Positions 39,700 through 50,791 are shown, counted from the stretch's first letter. The stretch: DNA of 64,000 nucleotides from Ancylobacter tetraedralis (GCF_014195655.1 NZ_JACICD010000001.1:1092682-1156681); one strand, 5' to 3'. Numbers and translations are program-made. Notes: generated from the letters alone by a model not told the origin.

Positions 39700-40737
39700 A
39701 TGACCGAAACCAGCTGGCTCGATACGCTCATTCAGGTCCTCATCATCCTTGCCCAGAGCCTCGGGCTGCTGGTCGGGCTGCTGATCGTCATCGCCTATGT
39801 ACTGCTGGCCGACCGCAAGGTTTGGGCGGCGGTGCAGCTGCGCCGCGGCCCCAATGTGGTGGGCCCGTTCGGCCTGCTGCAATCCTTCGCCGACCTGCTC
39901 AAGTTCGTGCTGAAGGAGCCGGTCATTCCGGACGGCTCGAACAAGGGCCTGTTCATCCTGGCGCCCTTCCTCACCTGCCTGCTGGCCCTCTCGGCCTGGG
40001 CGGTGGTGCCGCTCGACGCCGGCTGGGTGATCGCCGACATCAATGTCGGCGTGCTCTACATCTTCGCCATCTCGTCGCTCGGCATCTACGGCGTCATCAT
40101 GGCCGGCTGGGCGTCCAACTCGAAATACCCGTTCCTGTCGGCGCTGCGCGCGGCGGCGCAGATGGTGTCCTACGAGGTCTCGATCGGCTTCGTCATCGTC
40201 ACCGTGCTGATGTGCGCCGGCTCGCTGAACCTCTCCGCCATCGTCGAGGCGCAGGACAGCAAGTGGGGCATCCTCGGCTGGTACTGGCTGCCGCTGTTCC
40301 CGATGTTCGTGATCTTCTTCATCTCGGCGCTGGCCGAGACGAACCGCCCGCCCTTCGATCTGGGCGAAGCGGAATCCGAGCTGGTGGCCGGCTTCATGGT
40401 GGAATACGGCTCCACCCCGTATCTGCTGTTCATGCTCGGCGAATACGTGGCGATCATGACCATGTGCGCGCTGACCGCCATCATGTTCATGGGCGGCTGG
40501 CTGTCGCCGATCCCCTTCGCGCCCTTCACCTGGGTTCCGGGCATCATCTGGTTCCTCATCAAGGTCCTGCTGGTGTTCTTCATGTTCGCCATGGCGAAGG
40601 CGATCGTTCCGCGCTACCGCTACGACCAACTGATGCGGCTGGGCTGGAAGGTGTTCCTGCCGATCTCGCTGTTCATGGTCGTGCTGGTGGCGAGCGTGCT
40701 GCACTTCACCGGCCTGGCGCCGGGGGCGGGGGGCTGA
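39700..40737 (+). CDS. nuoH: NADH-quinone oxidoreductase subunit H
   Basis: 345-residue, eight-helix membrane subunit that joins the quinone chamber to the proton-pumping arm. Conserved '[27 protein letters not shown]' ([20 protein letters not shown]), '[23 protein letters not shown]' ([19 protein letters not shown]) and '[17 protein letters not shown]' are present with the key Glu residues. Confidence 0.97.
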   Translation: MTETSWLDTLIQVLIILAQSLGLLVGLLIVIAYVLLADRKVWAAVQLRRGPNVVGPFGLLQSFADLLKFVLKEPVIPDGSNKGLFILAPFLTCLLALSAWAVVPLDAGWVIADINVGVLYIFAISSLGIYGVIMAGWASNSKYPFLSALRAAAQMVSYEVSIGFVIVTVLMCAGSLNLSAIVEAQDSKWGILGWYWLPLFPMFVIFFISALAETNRPPFDLGEAESELVAGFMVEYGSTPYLLFMLGEYVAIMTMCALTAIMFMGGWLSPIPFAPFTWVPGIIWFLIKVLLVFFMFAMAKAIVPRYRYDQLMRLGWKVFLPISLFMVVLVASVLHFTGLAPGAGG

Positions 40738-40738
40738 C

Positions 40739-41002
40739 ATGGGCGATGGCGCTCTCACCGGCCTGTTCGAGGTCTCCGCCATCGCCTGGACCGGCGCGCT
40801 GTTCGGTCTGGTGATCGGCGCCCTGGAATGGTTGTTGCTGCCGCGGCTGATCGAGACATCGATCCGCGGCTCCCGCGAGGCCCGCAAGCTGAACCGCGAT
40901 CAGCTCGAGGGCGTGATTTCCTGGTGGAAGACGACGATCCGCGTCTTCGCCGTCTCGATGCCGCTGCTGGGCTTTGGGCTGGCTGCGGCCATGGCCGATT
41001 GA
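40739..41002 (+). CDS. Unknown 87-residue membrane protein between nuoH and nuoI
   Basis: Small protein with two predicted membrane helices, about residues 10-35 ([20 protein letters not shown]) and 62-84 ([20 protein letters not shown]), joined by a charged loop with '[21 protein letters not shown]'. ATG 40739 is one base after the nuoH stop, and the stop is 10 bases before nuoI, so it is certainly in the operon. Codon use matches its neighbours. It is not a standard Nuo subunit and I do not recognise a family. A supernumerary or assembly role for complex I is possible by position alone. Confidence 0.8.
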   Translation: MGDGALTGLFEVSAIAWTGALFGLVIGALEWLLLPRLIETSIRGSREARKLNRDQLEGVISWWKTTIRVFAVSMPLLGFGLAAAMAD

Positions 41003-41012
41003 GGAGAGCGTT

Positions 41013-41501
41013 ATGAGATTGGACCTGGCGGCCCGCCAGCTGCTGCTCACCGAGTTCGTCTCGGCGTTCTTCCTGGCGATGCGCTATTTTTTCAAGCCGA
41101 AGGCGACGCTGAACTACCCGTTCGAGAAGGGGCCGGTCAGCCCTCGCTTTCGTGGTGAGCATGCGCTGCGCCGCTACCCGAACGGGGAAGAGCGCTGCAT
41201 CGCCTGCAAGCTGTGCGAGGCGATCTGCCCGGCGCAGGCCATCACCATCGAGGCCGGCCCGCGCCGCAATGACGGCACGCGCCGCACCACCCGTTACGAC
41301 ATCGACATGGTGAAGTGCATCTATTGCGGCTTCTGTCAGGAAGCCTGCCCGGTCGATGCCATCGTCGAGGGACCGAACTTCGAGTTCGCGACCGAGACGC
41401 GCGAGGAACTCTATTACGACAAGGCCAAGCTGCTCGCGAACGGCGATCGCTGGGAGCGCGAGATCGCGCGCAACATCGGGCTGGACGCGCCTTACCGCTG
41501 A
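41013..41501 (+). CDS. nuoI: NADH-quinone oxidoreductase subunit I
   Basis: 162-residue 23-kDa ferredoxin-type subunit with two [4Fe-4S] clusters (N6a and N6b): '[17 protein letters not shown]' and '[17 protein letters not shown]'. N-terminal amphipathic helix lies along the membrane. ATG 41013 gives the standard length; the longer open frame starts in the preceding gene. Confidence 0.97.
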   Translation: MRLDLAARQLLLTEFVSAFFLAMRYFFKPKATLNYPFEKGPVSPRFRGEHALRRYPNGEERCIACKLCEAICPAQAITIEAGPRRNDGTRRTTRYDIDMVKCIYCGFCQEACPVDAIVEGPNFEFATETREELYYDKAKLLANGDRWEREIARNIGLDAPYR

Positions 41502-41634
41502 GCGTGCGCGCTACGAACGACTGGATGACGGACGTGAACACCTTAACGATACAAGCCGCAAAGGCCCCGGACGCCGTGTTGGCGGGGATGTCGGGCGCGG
41601 GGACCACTGCGTCGATCACTTGGGGGTGTCGGGC

Positions 41635-42243
41635 ATGAGCCTCGCCGCGCTGTTCTTCTATCTTTTCGCCGGGGTGGCTGTCGCCTCGGCCTTCATGGTG
41701 ATCGCGTCGCGGAACCCCGTGCATTCGGTGCTGTTCCTCATCCTCACCTTCGTCAACGCCTCGGGCCTCTTCATCCTGATCGGCGCCGAATATCTCGCGA
41801 TGCTGCTGGTCGTCGTCTATGTCGGCGCGGTCGCGGTGCTGTTCCTGTTCGTGGTGATGATGCTCGACGTCGATTTCGTCGAGCTGCGCCAGGGCTTCCT
41901 GCAATATCTGCCGGTCGGCGCGCTGGTCGGGCTCGTCTTCCTCGCCGAGCTGGTACTGGTGCTGGGCTCCTGGACCTTCGGCACCGGCGTCACCGGCGCG
42001 GTGGCGTCCACGGCGGCGCCCGGCGTCTCCAACGCCGTGCAGATCGGTCGCGTGCTCTACACCGACTACATCTATTTCTTCCAGGCGGCCGGCTTCATCC
42101 TGCTGGTCGCCATGATCGGCGCCATCGTGCTGACCCTCCGCCACAAGGAGAACGTCAAGCGCCAGAGCATCCCGGTCCAGAATGCGCGTAGCAAGGCGAC
42201 GGCGATCGACGTCGTCAAGGTGCCTTCCGGCAAGGGGCTGTGA
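41635..42243 (+). CDS. nuoJ: NADH-quinone oxidoreductase subunit J
   Basis: 202-residue, five-helix membrane subunit. 'SRNPVHSVLFLILTFVNASGLFILIGAEYLAMLLVVVYVGAVAVLFLFVVMML' (seen as NPVHSVLFLILTFVNAS and VVYVGAVAVLFLFVVMML) is the conserved core with the pi-bulge helix. The 133-base gap after nuoI has no gene. Start ATG 41635. Confidence 0.95.
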   Translation: MSLAALFFYLFAGVAVASAFMVIASRNPVHSVLFLILTFVNASGLFILIGAEYLAMLLVVVYVGAVAVLFLFVVMMLDVDFVELRQGFLQYLPVGALVGLVFLAELVLVLGSWTFGTGVTGAVASTAAPGVSNAVQIGRVLYTDYIYFFQAAGFILLVAMIGAIVLTLRHKENVKRQSIPVQNARSKATAIDVVKVPSGKGL

Positions 42244-42246
42244 GCG

Positions 42247-42555
42247 ATGGCGATCGGACTTCCCCACTATCTCACCGTCGCGGCGATCCTGTTCACGCTC
42301 GGCACGCTCGGCATCTTCCTTAACCGGAAGAACGTGATCGTCATCCTGATGTCGGTCGAGCTGATCCTGCTGGCGGTGAACATCAACTTCGTCGCCTTCT
42401 CGGTGTTCCTCGGCAACATTACCGGCCAGATCTTCGCGCTGTTCGTGCTGACGGTGGCCGCCGCCGAGGCCGCGATCGGCCTTGCCATCCTCGTGGTGTT
42501 CTACCGCAACCGCGGTTCGATCGCTGTCGAGGACATCAACGCGATGAAGGGCTGA
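42247..42555 (+). CDS. nuoK: NADH-quinone oxidoreductase subunit K
   Basis: 102-residue, three-helix subunit, homologous to MrpC of antiporters. Two buried Glu residues in membrane helices are visible: in '[20 protein letters not shown]' and in '[20 protein letters not shown]'. Typical length. Three bases after nuoJ. Confidence 0.97.
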   Translation: MAIGLPHYLTVAAILFTLGTLGIFLNRKNVIVILMSVELILLAVNINFVAFSVFLGNITGQIFALFVLTVAAAEAAIGLAILVVFYRNRGSIAVEDINAMKG

Positions 42556-42565
42556 GGGAGCCAGC

Positions 42566-44494
42566 ATGTACTACGCGATCGTCTTCCTCCCTCTCGTCGG
42601 CTTCCTCGTCGCCGGCCTGTTCGGCCGCATGATCGGCCCGCGCGCCTCCGAGCTGGTAACGACCGGCCTCCTGTTCGTCGCCGCCTTCTTCGCCTGGATC
42701 GTGTTCTTCCAGACGGCGTTCGGCGGGCATGACAGCACGGTCGAACTGTTCACCTGGTTCGCCACGGGCGGGCTCGACGTGAAATGGGCCATCCGCGTCG
42801 ACACGCTGACCGCGGTGATGCTGATCCTCGTCACCACCGTTTCCTCGCTCGTGCACCTCTATTCGATGGGGTACATGCACGAGGACCCGAGCCGGCCGCG
42901 CTTCTTCGCCTATCTCTCGCTGTTCACCTTCGCCATGCTCACGCTGGTGACGAGCGACAATCTGGTCCAGCTGTTCTTCGGCTGGGAAGGGGTGGGCCTC
43001 GCCTCCTACCTGCTGATCGGCTTCTGGTACGACAAGCCGTCGGCCTGCGCCGCGGCGATGAAGGCGTTCATCGTCAACCGCGTCGGCGATTTCGGCTTCG
43101 CGCTCGGCATCTTCGCCGTCTACATGATGACCGGCTCGGTCGCCTTCGAGCAGGTCTTCGCCTCGGCGCCGTCGCTGATGGACAAGAACATCCTGTTCCT
43201 CGGCCATGAGTGGCACGCGCCGACCATCATCTGCCTGCTGCTGTTCGTCGGCGCCATGGGCAAGTCGGCCCAGCTCGGCCTGCACACCTGGCTGCCGGAC
43301 GCCATGGAAGGCCCCACCCCGGTCTCCGCGCTTATCCATGCCGCCACCATGGTGACGGCCGGCGTGTTCATGGTGGCGCGGCTCTCCCCGCTGTTCGAGC
43401 TGTCGCAGACGGCGCTCAACGTGGTGATGTTCGTGGGTGCCTCGACCGCCTTCTTCGCGGCGACGATCGGCTGCGTGCAGAACGACATCAAGCGCGTGAT
43501 CGCCTATTCCACCTGCTCGCAGCTCGGCTACATGTTCGTCGCGCTCGGCACGGGGGCCTATTCGGTGGGCGTGTTCCACCTGCTCACGCACGGTTTCTTC
43601 AAGGCGTTGCTGTTCCTCGCCGCCGGCTCGGTCATCCATGCGATGCACCACGAGCAGGACATGCGGCACATGGGCGGCCTGTGGCGGAAGATCCCCTTCA
43701 CCTACGCCACGATGATGATCGGCGGCCTGGCGCTGACCGGCTTCCCCTTCACGGCCGGCTATTTCTCCAAGGACGCCATCATCGAGACGGCCTTCGTCAG
43801 CCACAGCCCGTTCTCGACCTATGCCTGGACGCTGACGGTGGCGGCGGCGGCGCTGACCTCGTTCTATACGTGGCGGCAGATGTTCATGACCTTCCATGGG
43901 CATCCGCACGACCATCATCATTACGAGCACGCGCATGAATCGCCGCTCACCATGCTGATCCCGCTCGGCGTGCTGTCGATCGGCGCTCTCTTCGCGGGCA
44001 TGATCCTCTATCCCTACTTCGTCGGGCACGACGTGGATCACTTCTTCCGGGAGGCCATTTTCATGGGCCCGGAGAACAAGATCCTCGAGGAGATCCACCA
44101 CATCCCCGGCTGGGCCAAGTGGGCGCCCACGGTGATGATGGCGATGGGCTTCGCGATCGCCTACTGGATGTATGTGGTCAACCCGGCCATCCCGAAGGGC
44201 CTCGCCAAGCGCAATGACGGGCTGTACCGCTTCCTGCTCAACAAGTGGTATTTCGACGAACTGTACGACTTCCTGTTCGTGCGGCCGACCAAGTGGCTGG
44301 GCACCTTCCTGTGGAAGCAGGGCGACGTGCGAGTGATTGATGGCTACGGCCCCAACGGCGTCTCCGCCCGCGTGGTCGACGTCACCAACCGTGTGGTGCG
44401 GCTGCAGTCCGGCTATCTCTATCACTATGCGTTCGTGATGCTGGTGGGCGTCGCGGCCCTCATCACCTGGTTCATGTTCGGGGGCGCGCACTGA
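42566..44494 (+). CDS. nuoL: NADH-quinone oxidoreductase subunit L
   Basis: 642-residue antiporter-like proton-pumping subunit with about 16 helices and the long lateral amphipathic helix near its C-terminus. Conserved '[18 protein letters not shown]' contains the essential Glu; '[29 protein letters not shown]' ([18 protein letters not shown]) and '[18 protein letters not shown]' are family marks. A His-rich loop ([15 protein letters not shown]) follows 'RQMFMTF'. Its last base is shared with the nuoM ATG. Confidence 0.97.
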   Translation: MYYAIVFLPLVGFLVAGLFGRMIGPRASELVTTGLLFVAAFFAWIVFFQTAFGGHDSTVELFTWFATGGLDVKWAIRVDTLTAVMLILVTTVSSLVHLYSMGYMHEDPSRPRFFAYLSLFTFAMLTLVTSDNLVQLFFGWEGVGLASYLLIGFWYDKPSACAAAMKAFIVNRVGDFGFALGIFAVYMMTGSVAFEQVFASAPSLMDKNILFLGHEWHAPTIICLLLFVGAMGKSAQLGLHTWLPDAMEGPTPVSALIHAATMVTAGVFMVARLSPLFELSQTALNVVMFVGASTAFFAATIGCVQNDIKRVIAYSTCSQLGYMFVALGTGAYSVGVFHLLTHGFFKALLFLAAGSVIHAMHHEQDMRHMGGLWRKIPFTYATMMIGGLALTGFPFTAGYFSKDAIIETAFVSHSPFSTYAWTLTVAAAALTSFYTWRQMFMTFHGHPHDHHHYEHAHESPLTMLIPLGVLSIGALFAGMILYPYFVGHDVDHFFREAIFMGPENKILEEIHHIPGWAKWAPTVMMAMGFAIAYWMYVVNPAIPKGLAKRNDGLYRFLLNKWYFDELYDFLFVRPTKWLGTFLWKQGDVRVIDGYGPNGVSARVVDVTNRVVRLQSGYLYHYAFVMLVGVAALITWFMFGGAH

Positions 44495-46008
44495 TGTACG
44501 ACTGGCCCATTCTCTCCGTCGTCACCTTCCTGCCACTGGTCGGCGCGCTGCTCATCGTCCTGATGATCCGGGGCGACGACGAGGTGGCCAAGCGCAATGC
44601 CCGCTGGGTCGCCCTGTGGGCGACGCTCGTCACATTCGTTATCTCGCTGCTGCTGCTGGCGGGCTTCGAGTCGACCAGCCACGAGTTCCAGTTCGTCGAG
44701 CACAAGGCGTGGCTCGGCGAGGTCGCCGCCTATCGCATGGGCGTGGACGGCATATCGCTGCCGTTCCTGCTGCTCACCACGCTGCTGATGCCGATGTGCA
44801 TCCTGGCGAGCTGGGAATCGATCCAGGTTCGCGTCAAGGAGTACATGATCTGCTTCCTGGTGCTCGAGACGCTGATGATCGGCACCTTCGCGTCGCTGGA
44901 CTTGCTGCAGTTCTACATCTTCTTCGAGGGCGGCCTGATCCCGATGTTCATCATCATCGGCGTCTGGGGCGGCAAGCGGCGTATCTACGCCACGTTCAAG
45001 TTCTTCCTCTACACGCTGGCCGGCTCGGTGCTCATGATGCTCGCCATCATGGCCATGTACTGGCAGGCGGGCAGCACCGACATCGCGGCGTTGCTGAAGT
45101 TCAACTTCCCCCCGGGTATGCAGACCTGGCTATGGCTCGCCTTCTTCGCCTCCTTCGCGGTGAAGATGCCGATGTGGCCGGTGCACACTTGGCTGCCCGA
45201 CGCGCATGTCGAGGCGCCCACGGCCGGCTCGGTGATCCTGGCGGGCATCATGCTGAAGATGGGCGGCTACGGCCTCCTGCGCTTCAGCGTGCCGATGTTC
45301 CCCGACGCCTCGGCCTATTTCGCGCCCTTCGTCTTCACGCTCTCGGTCATCGCCATCGTCTACACCTCGCTGGTCGCGCTGGTGCAGGAAGACATCAAGA
45401 AGCTCATCGCCTATTCCTCGATCGCCCATATGGGCTACGTGACGATGGGCATTTTCACCCTGACCCAGGAAGGCATCCAGGGCGCGGTGTTCCAGATGGT
45501 GAGCCACGGCTTCGTCTCGGGCGCACTGTTCCTGTGCGTCGGCGTCATCTACGACCGCATGCACACCCGCGACATCGCCGCCTATGGCGGGCTGGTGCAC
45601 CGCATGCCGGTCTACGCCACGCTGCTCATGGCCTTCACCATGGCCAATGTCGGCCTGCCCGGCACGTCGGGCTTCATCGGCGAATTCCTCACGCTGCTGG
45701 CCGCCTTCGGGCGCAACACGTGGGTGGCCTTCTTCGCCACCACCGGCGTCATCCTCTCGGCCGCGTATGCGCTCTGGCTCTATCGCCGGGTGGTGTTCGG
45801 GCCGCTGGAGAAGGAAAGCCTCAAGTCCATTCTCGACGTGAGCCCGCGCGAGATGGCCTCGCTCGTGCCGCTGCTGTTCTTCACGATCCTGTTCGGCGTC
45901 TGGCCGCAGCCCATTCTCGACGCCTGCAACGCCGCGGTGAACGCGATCGTTGCCCGCGCGGATGTGGCGGCCGGTGCCATCAAGGCGGCGAGCCTGGTGC
46001 TGCCGTGA
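44494..46008 (+). CDS. nuoM: NADH-quinone oxidoreductase subunit M
   Basis: 504-residue antiporter-like subunit with about 14 helices. Motifs: '[20 protein letters not shown]' with the key Glu, '[23 protein letters not shown]' ([16 protein letters not shown]) and '[20 protein letters not shown]'. ATG overlaps the nuoL stop (TGATG at 44492-44496). Confidence 0.97.
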   Translation: MYDWPILSVVTFLPLVGALLIVLMIRGDDEVAKRNARWVALWATLVTFVISLLLLAGFESTSHEFQFVEHKAWLGEVAAYRMGVDGISLPFLLLTTLLMPMCILASWESIQVRVKEYMICFLVLETLMIGTFASLDLLQFYIFFEGGLIPMFIIIGVWGGKRRIYATFKFFLYTLAGSVLMMLAIMAMYWQAGSTDIAALLKFNFPPGMQTWLWLAFFASFAVKMPMWPVHTWLPDAHVEAPTAGSVILAGIMLKMGGYGLLRFSVPMFPDASAYFAPFVFTLSVIAIVYTSLVALVQEDIKKLIAYSSIAHMGYVTMGIFTLTQEGIQGAVFQMVSHGFVSGALFLCVGVIYDRMHTRDIAAYGGLVHRMPVYATLLMAFTMANVGLPGTSGFIGEFLTLLAAFGRNTWVAFFATTGVILSAAYALWLYRRVVFGPLEKESLKSILDVSPREMASLVPLLFFTILFGVWPQPILDACNAAVNAIVARADVAAGAIKAASLVLP

Positions 46009-46039
46009 ACCTGTACATGATCCTCGCGGAGCCTCGCTC

Positions 46040-47467
46040 ATGACGTTTACCCTCTCGGCGCTCGGCCCCGCGCTGCCTGAACTGCTGCTGGCCGTTTCCG
46101 CCATCGCGCTCATCCTGTTCGGCGCCATCGTCGGTCCGAAGTCGACCGACACGGTGAACGGTCTGGCGCTGGCGGCGCTGTTCGCGGCGCTGGTGCTGGT
46201 CATCCTCGGCCCGACGCAGGCGACGCTGTTCGGCGGCAGCTTCGTGCTCGACGCCTATGCGCGCTTCCTGAAAGTGCTGGCGCTGATTGGCGCGGGCGGC
46301 ACGCTCGCCATGTCGGTCGACTGGCTGAAGATCGAGAAGCAGAGCCGGTTCGAATTCGCGATCCTGGTGCTGCTGTCGACGCTCGGCATGATGATGCTGA
46401 TCTCGGCCGGCGACCTGCTGGCGCTCTATATGGGCCTCGAGCTGATGAGCCTCGCGCTCTACGTCATCGCGGCCAACAACCGTGAGTCGGTGCGCTCCAC
46501 CGAGGCAGGGCTGAAATATTTCGTGCTGGGCGCGCTCTCCTCCGGCATGCTTCTCTATGGTGCCTCGCTGATCTACGGCTTCACCGGCTCGATCAATTTC
46601 GGCCACATCGCCGAGGCGGCGCGCGAGCCCTCGCTCGGCCTCATCTTCGGCATCGTCTTCGTGTTTGCCGGCCTCTGCTTCAAGGTGTCCGCCGTGCCGT
46701 TCCACATGTGGACGCCGGACGTCTATGAGGGCGCGCCGACCCCGGTGACGGCGTTCTTCGCCGCGGCGCCCAAGGTGGCGGCGATGGCGGTGTTCGTGCG
46801 CTTCGCGGTTGAGGCGCTGCCCCATGTCGCGCATCAGTGGCAGCAGATCGTCGTCTTCGTGTCGATCGCCTCCATGGCGCTCGGCGCCTTCGCGGCGATC
46901 GGCCAGCGCAACATCAAGCGCCTGATGGCCTATTCCTCGATCGGCCACATGGGCTACGCGCTGGTCGGGCTTGCCGCCGGCACGGAGCAGGGCGTTCGCG
47001 GCGTGCTGATCTACATGGCGGTCTATGTCGCGATGACACTGGGCACCTTCGCCTGCATCCTGTCGATGCGGCGCAAGGAAGGCATGGTCGAGAATTACGA
47101 CGAGCTGGCCGGCCTCGCCCGCACCAGCCCGGTCAAGGCGTTCTTCCTGGCGGTGCTGATGTTCTCGCTGGCCGGCATTCCCCCGCTCGCCGGCTTCCTC
47201 GCGAAGTACTACGTGTTCCTCGCCGCGATCGAGGCCGGGCTCTATGCGCTGGCGGTGATCGGCGTGCTGTCGAGCGTGGTGGGTGCGTTCTATTACCTGC
47301 GCATCGTCAAGGTGATGTATTTCGACGAGCCGGCGGCGGCCTTCGAGCCGATGTCGACCGAGCTGCGGGCCGTGCTGGCCGTGTCGGGCCTGTTCACGCT
47401 GCTGCTGTTCTTCTACCCGGCGCCGCTTCTGTCGGCGGCCGGCGCGGCGGCGAGGGCGCTTTTCTGA
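46040..47467 (+). CDS. nuoN: NADH-quinone oxidoreductase subunit N
   Basis: 475-residue antiporter-like subunit closing complex I. Motifs: '[19 protein letters not shown]', '[20 protein letters not shown]' and '[20 protein letters not shown]'. ATG 46040 gives the standard start. birA follows after only two bases. Confidence 0.97.
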   Translation: MTFTLSALGPALPELLLAVSAIALILFGAIVGPKSTDTVNGLALAALFAALVLVILGPTQATLFGGSFVLDAYARFLKVLALIGAGGTLAMSVDWLKIEKQSRFEFAILVLLSTLGMMMLISAGDLLALYMGLELMSLALYVIAANNRESVRSTEAGLKYFVLGALSSGMLLYGASLIYGFTGSINFGHIAEAAREPSLGLIFGIVFVFAGLCFKVSAVPFHMWTPDVYEGAPTPVTAFFAAAPKVAAMAVFVRFAVEALPHVAHQWQQIVVFVSIASMALGAFAAIGQRNIKRLMAYSSIGHMGYALVGLAAGTEQGVRGVLIYMAVYVAMTLGTFACILSMRRKEGMVENYDELAGLARTSPVKAFFLAVLMFSLAGIPPLAGFLAKYYVFLAAIEAGLYALAVIGVLSSVVGAFYYLRIVKVMYFDEPAAAFEPMSTELRAVLAVSGLFTLLLFFYPAPLLSAAGAAARALF

Positions 47468-47469
47468 GC

Positions 47470-48225
47470 ATGGCGGAGCTTCCCGGCGCGACGCCGGTCA
47501 TCCGCTACGAGACGATCGGTTCCACCAATGCCGAGGCGCTGGCCCATTCCGATGGGCCGGCGCCTTGCTGGTTCGTCGCGAACCGCCAGACGAGCGGGCG
47601 CGGCCGGCGGGGACGGGTCTGGCAGTCGGAACCCGGCAATCTCTACGCAACCCTGCTTCTGGTCGATATCGGCCCGGTGGCCTGCCTGCCGCAGTTGTGT
47701 TTTGTCGCCTCGCTCGCGCTTTATGACGCAGTACGGGCCGTCACCGGCATTGATCCGTTGCGCATCGGGCTGAAATGGCCGAATGACGTGCTGATCGACG
47801 GGCGCAAGCTCGCCGGCATCCTGCTGGAGGGGGCGGTGCTGCCCGGCGGGCGCCGCGCGACGGTGATCGGTTTCGGCGTCAACTGCGCTCATCATCCGCT
47901 TGAGGCCCCTTACCCGACGGTCGATCTCGCGGCGGCCGGCTACCCGACGGATCCGCCGGGTCTGCTGCGGGCGCTGGATGCGGCGATGTGGGACCGGATT
48001 GGCCAATGGGATGGCGGCCGCGGCTTTGCGCATACGCGCGAGGCCTGGCTGCGCAGGGCTCCCGGGCTCGGCCAGCCGGTGACGGTGCGGCTTCCCGGGC
48101 GCGAGATGCAGGGCGTTTTCGAGGCACTGGATGTTTCCGGTGCTATGGTTCTTCGCTGCCGCGATGGTGGGCGTGAGATAATAAGCGCCGGCGATGTGTT
48201 TCCTTCGTCCGGCGCACAGGGGTGA
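47470..48225 (+). CDS. birA: Biotin--[acetyl-CoA-carboxylase] ligase
   Basis: Attaches biotin to carboxyl-carrier proteins. 251 residues, catalytic (class II-like) domain only; the N-terminal DNA-binding domain of E. coli BirA is missing, so it should not repress biotin genes. Motifs: 'IRYETIGSTNAEAL', 'QTSGRGRRGRVWQSEPGNLY' (biotin and AMP loop), 'IGLKWPNDVLIDGRKLAGIL'. ATG 47470 lies two bases after the nuoN stop. Its TGA overlaps an upstream GTG of the next gene's frame. Confidence 0.94.
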   Translation: MAELPGATPVIRYETIGSTNAEALAHSDGPAPCWFVANRQTSGRGRRGRVWQSEPGNLYATLLLVDIGPVACLPQLCFVASLALYDAVRAVTGIDPLRIGLKWPNDVLIDGRKLAGILLEGAVLPGGRRATVIGFGVNCAHHPLEAPYPTVDLAAAGYPTDPPGLLRALDAAMWDRIGQWDGGRGFAHTREAWLRRAPGLGQPVTVRLPGREMQGVFEALDVSGAMVLRCRDGGREIISAGDVFPSSGAQG

Positions 48226-48236
48226 AAGGGAGTGCA

Positions 48237-49925
48237 GTGAGCAAGTCCACCGAGGAGTTGGTGTTCGCGCCGCTGGGCGGCGTGGGCGAGATTGGGATGA
48301 ATCTCGGCCTTTACGGCCTCGGACCCCGTCACCGTCGCAAATGGCTCGCGGTCGATCTCGGCATTTCCTTCGCGTCGCCGGACATTCCCGGCATCGACCT
48401 GATCATGCCCGACGTCGCCTTCCTCGAACAGGAGGCCAAGCAGGGCAATCTGGTCGGGCTCATCATCACCCACGGCCATGAAGACCATGTCGGCGCGCTG
48501 GGGGAATTGTGGCCGCGGCTCGGCTGCACGGTCTACACGACGCCGTTCACCCACGCCCTGGCGGAAGCGCGGCGCCTCGGCGAGCCCGGCGCGCCCAAGG
48601 TGCCGTTCCACGTGGTGCCGACCGGCGGACGAGTGCAGATCGGTCCGTTCGACGTGGAATTCCTCCCCGTCGCCCATTCCATCCCCGACAGCCATGGCCT
48701 TGCGATCCGCACGCCGCTGGGGCTGGTGGTGCACACGGGCGACTGGAAGATCGACCCCACGCCGGTGGTGGGCAATGTCACCGATCCCGCCCGCTTCGCG
48801 GCGCTGGGCGATGAGGGCGTGCGCGCCGTCGTCTGCGATTCGACCAACGCGTTTCGCGAGGGTATTTCGCCCTCCGAGACCGACGTGCAGGAAGTGCTCG
48901 CCGAGTTCATCGCCAAGGCGCCGAACCGCGTGGCGGTGACGACCTTCGCCTCCAATGTGGCGCGCGTGCGCTCCATCGCCGAGGCGGCCATTCGGAACGG
49001 GCGCGAAGTCGTGCTGGTCGGCCGGGCGATGGAGCGTGTGGTCGGCGTGGCCCGCGAGCAGGGCATGCTGGACGGCCTGCCGGCCTTCCGCCCGGCGGAT
49101 GCCTATGGCTTCCTTCCACGTGACAAGGTGGTGGCGATCCTGACCGGCAGCCAGGGCGAGCCGCGCGCCGCGCTCGCCCGCATCGCCGATGACGACCACC
49201 CCGAGATCGCGCTCTCCCCGGGCGACCACGTGATTTTCTCCTCGCGCACCATTCCGGGCAATGAGCGCTCGGTGAACCGCATCATCAACGCGCTGGTGCT
49301 GCAGGGCGTGAAGGTCATCACCGACCGTGACGGGCTGGTGCATGTGTCCGGCCATCCCCGGCGCGGCGAACTGGAGCAGATGTACCAGTGGCTGCGGCCG
49401 GAGATTTCCGTGCCCGTGCATGGCGAGCCGCTGCATCTGGCCGAGCATGCCGAACTGGCTCGGGCCATGGGCGTGCGGCAGGTGGTGCGCCTTGTCGACG
49501 GCGACATGGTGCGCCTGGCGAGTGCCGATCCGGCGCAGCCTGCCGAGGTGATCGATGAAGTGCCGTTCGGCCGGCTCTACAAGGACGGCCACGTGCTCAT
49601 CAAGTCGACGGAGCCGGCGGTGGCCGAGCGCCGGCGCATGTCCGTCGCGGGCGTCGTCTCGGTGGCGGTGGCGATGAACGCCAAGGGCGAGGTGGTGGGC
49701 GATCCGATGATCGACCTGTCGGGCCTGCCGGAGAAGGGCATCGGCGGCAAGCTGATCGACGACGTCATCGAGGTGGCCGTGCTCGATTGCCTCGACGGAT
49801 TGCCGCGGCAGCGCCGGCGTGACCCGGACGCGGTTGCCGAATCGATCACCCGCGCGGTGCGCGGGCAGGTCAACGCGGTATGGGGCAAGAAGCCGCTCTG
49901 CCATGTGCTGGTGATCACGGTATGA
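48237..49925 (+). CDS. rnj: Ribonuclease J
   Basis: Metallo-beta-lactamase/beta-CASP ribonuclease with 5'-exonuclease and endonuclease activity in mRNA turnover and rRNA maturation. 562 residues. The N-terminus 'EELVFAPLGGVGEIGMNL', the zinc motif 'ITHGHEDHVGALG' near residue 77, 'HSIPDSHGL', 'VVHTGDWKIDPTPV', and beta-CASP elements 'FASNVARVRSIAEAA' and 'HVSGHPRRGELEQM' are present. GTG 48237, preceded by AGGGAG, gives the rhizobial start; GTG 48222 overlaps the birA stop. It is encoded as the only obvious 5'-end nuclease in this window. Confidence 0.95.
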   Translation: MSKSTEELVFAPLGGVGEIGMNLGLYGLGPRHRRKWLAVDLGISFASPDIPGIDLIMPDVAFLEQEAKQGNLVGLIITHGHEDHVGALGELWPRLGCTVYTTPFTHALAEARRLGEPGAPKVPFHVVPTGGRVQIGPFDVEFLPVAHSIPDSHGLAIRTPLGLVVHTGDWKIDPTPVVGNVTDPARFAALGDEGVRAVVCDSTNAFREGISPSETDVQEVLAEFIAKAPNRVAVTTFASNVARVRSIAEAAIRNGREVVLVGRAMERVVGVAREQGMLDGLPAFRPADAYGFLPRDKVVAILTGSQGEPRAALARIADDDHPEIALSPGDHVIFSSRTIPGNERSVNRIINALVLQGVKVITDRDGLVHVSGHPRRGELEQMYQWLRPEISVPVHGEPLHLAEHAELARAMGVRQVVRLVDGDMVRLASADPAQPAEVIDEVPFGRLYKDGHVLIKSTEPAVAERRRMSVAGVVSVAVAMNAKGEVVGDPMIDLSGLPEKGIGGKLIDDVIEVAVLDCLDGLPRQRRRDPDAVAESITRAVRGQVNAVWGKKPLCHVLVITV

Positions 49926-50041
49926 AGGGAGCGCGCCGGGAGCGCGCGCCGCGAGCCGAGTGATCTTCGTGGCCATTCCGTGCGCTGGGATTCCAGCCCC
50001 GCCCGCCCGGGCGGGGAGGGGGTGAGCGGGAGGATGTGCTG

Positions 50042-50446
50042 ATGATCGGTCGTCTCAATCATGTCGCCATCGCGGTGCCCGATCTGGAGGCGGCGGTCGC
50101 GACCTATCGCGACACGCTCGGGGCCGAGGTCTCGGCGGTGGTCGCCCAGCCCGAGCATGGCGTGAACACGGTGTTCGTGCTGCTGCCCAACACCAAGGTG
50201 GAACTGCTCGGCGTGCTCGGCGAGAATTCGCCGATCGCGAAATTCCTGGAGCGCAATCCGGACGGCGGCATCCACCATCTCTGTTATGAGGTGGATGATA
50301 TCCGCGCCGCGCGTGACCGGCTGGTGGCGGCGGGCGCGCGGGTGCTGGGCTCGGGCGAGCCGCGGATCGGCGCCCATGGCAAGCCGGTGCTGTTCCTGCA
50401 CCCCAAGGATTTCCTCGGCACCCTTGTCGAGCTTGAGCAGGCGTGA
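50042..50446 (+). CDS. mce: Methylmalonyl-CoA epimerase
   Basis: Small glyoxalase/VOC-fold metalloenzyme that interconverts the R and S forms of methylmalonyl-CoA in propionate and ethylmalonyl-CoA metabolism. 134 residues with 'RLNHVAIAVPDLEAAVATYRDTLGAEVS' (HVAIAVPDLEAA), 'VFVLLPNTKVELL', 'GIHHLCYEVDDI' and 'FLHPKDFLGTLVELEQ', which supply the metal-binding His and Glu residues. ATG 50042 was preferred to GTG 50036. About 115 bases after the RNase J gene. Confidence 0.94.
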   Translation: MIGRLNHVAIAVPDLEAAVATYRDTLGAEVSAVVAQPEHGVNTVFVLLPNTKVELLGVLGENSPIAKFLERNPDGGIHHLCYEVDDIRAARDRLVAAGARVLGSGEPRIGAHGKPVLFLHPKDFLGTLVELEQA

Positions 50447-50524
50447 GCGGGCTCCGGCAGGGGCGCAGCCACGATCGGGCTGCCGAACGCGCACGCATGA
50501 GACCGCACGCATGAGGGTGGCAGC

Positions 50525-50791
50525 ATGAGTTTCACGACCTATATCGCGATCTACTTCATCGTCTGGTGGACGGTGATCTTCGTCATGCTGCCCTTCGGCG
50601 TGCGCTCGCAGCATGAGGACGGGCCGGTGGAAGACGGCACGGAGCCAGGCGCGCCGCAGCGCCCGCTGCTGCTGCGCAAGGCGATCGCCACGAGCATCGT
50701 CGCGGCGATCATCGTCGGCCTGTTCGCCTGGTCGGTCGAGACCGGCCGGCTGACGCTGGAAATGTTCCCGATGCCGTTCAAGATCTACTGA
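50525..50791 (+). CDS. DUF1467 family membrane protein
   Basis: 88 residues with two membrane helices: near 5-25 (TYIAIYFIVWWTVIFVMLPFG) and 55-75 (ATSIVAAIIVGLFAWSV). The 'IVWWTVIFVMLPFGVRSQHE' signature identifies the DUF1467 family, which is found next to mce and proS in many alphaproteobacteria and has no known function. It is followed immediately by a 15-bp tandem repeat. Confidence 0.9.
   Translation: MSFTTYIAIYFIVWWTVIFVMLPFGVRSQHEDGPVEDGTEPGAPQRPLLLRKAIATSIVAAIIVGLFAWSVETGRLTLEMFPMPFKIY

Noticed and set aside
42536-44491. 651-residue minus-strand frame opposite nuoL
   Set aside because: His/Glu/Arg-rich shadow; nuoL on the plus strand is unmistakable.
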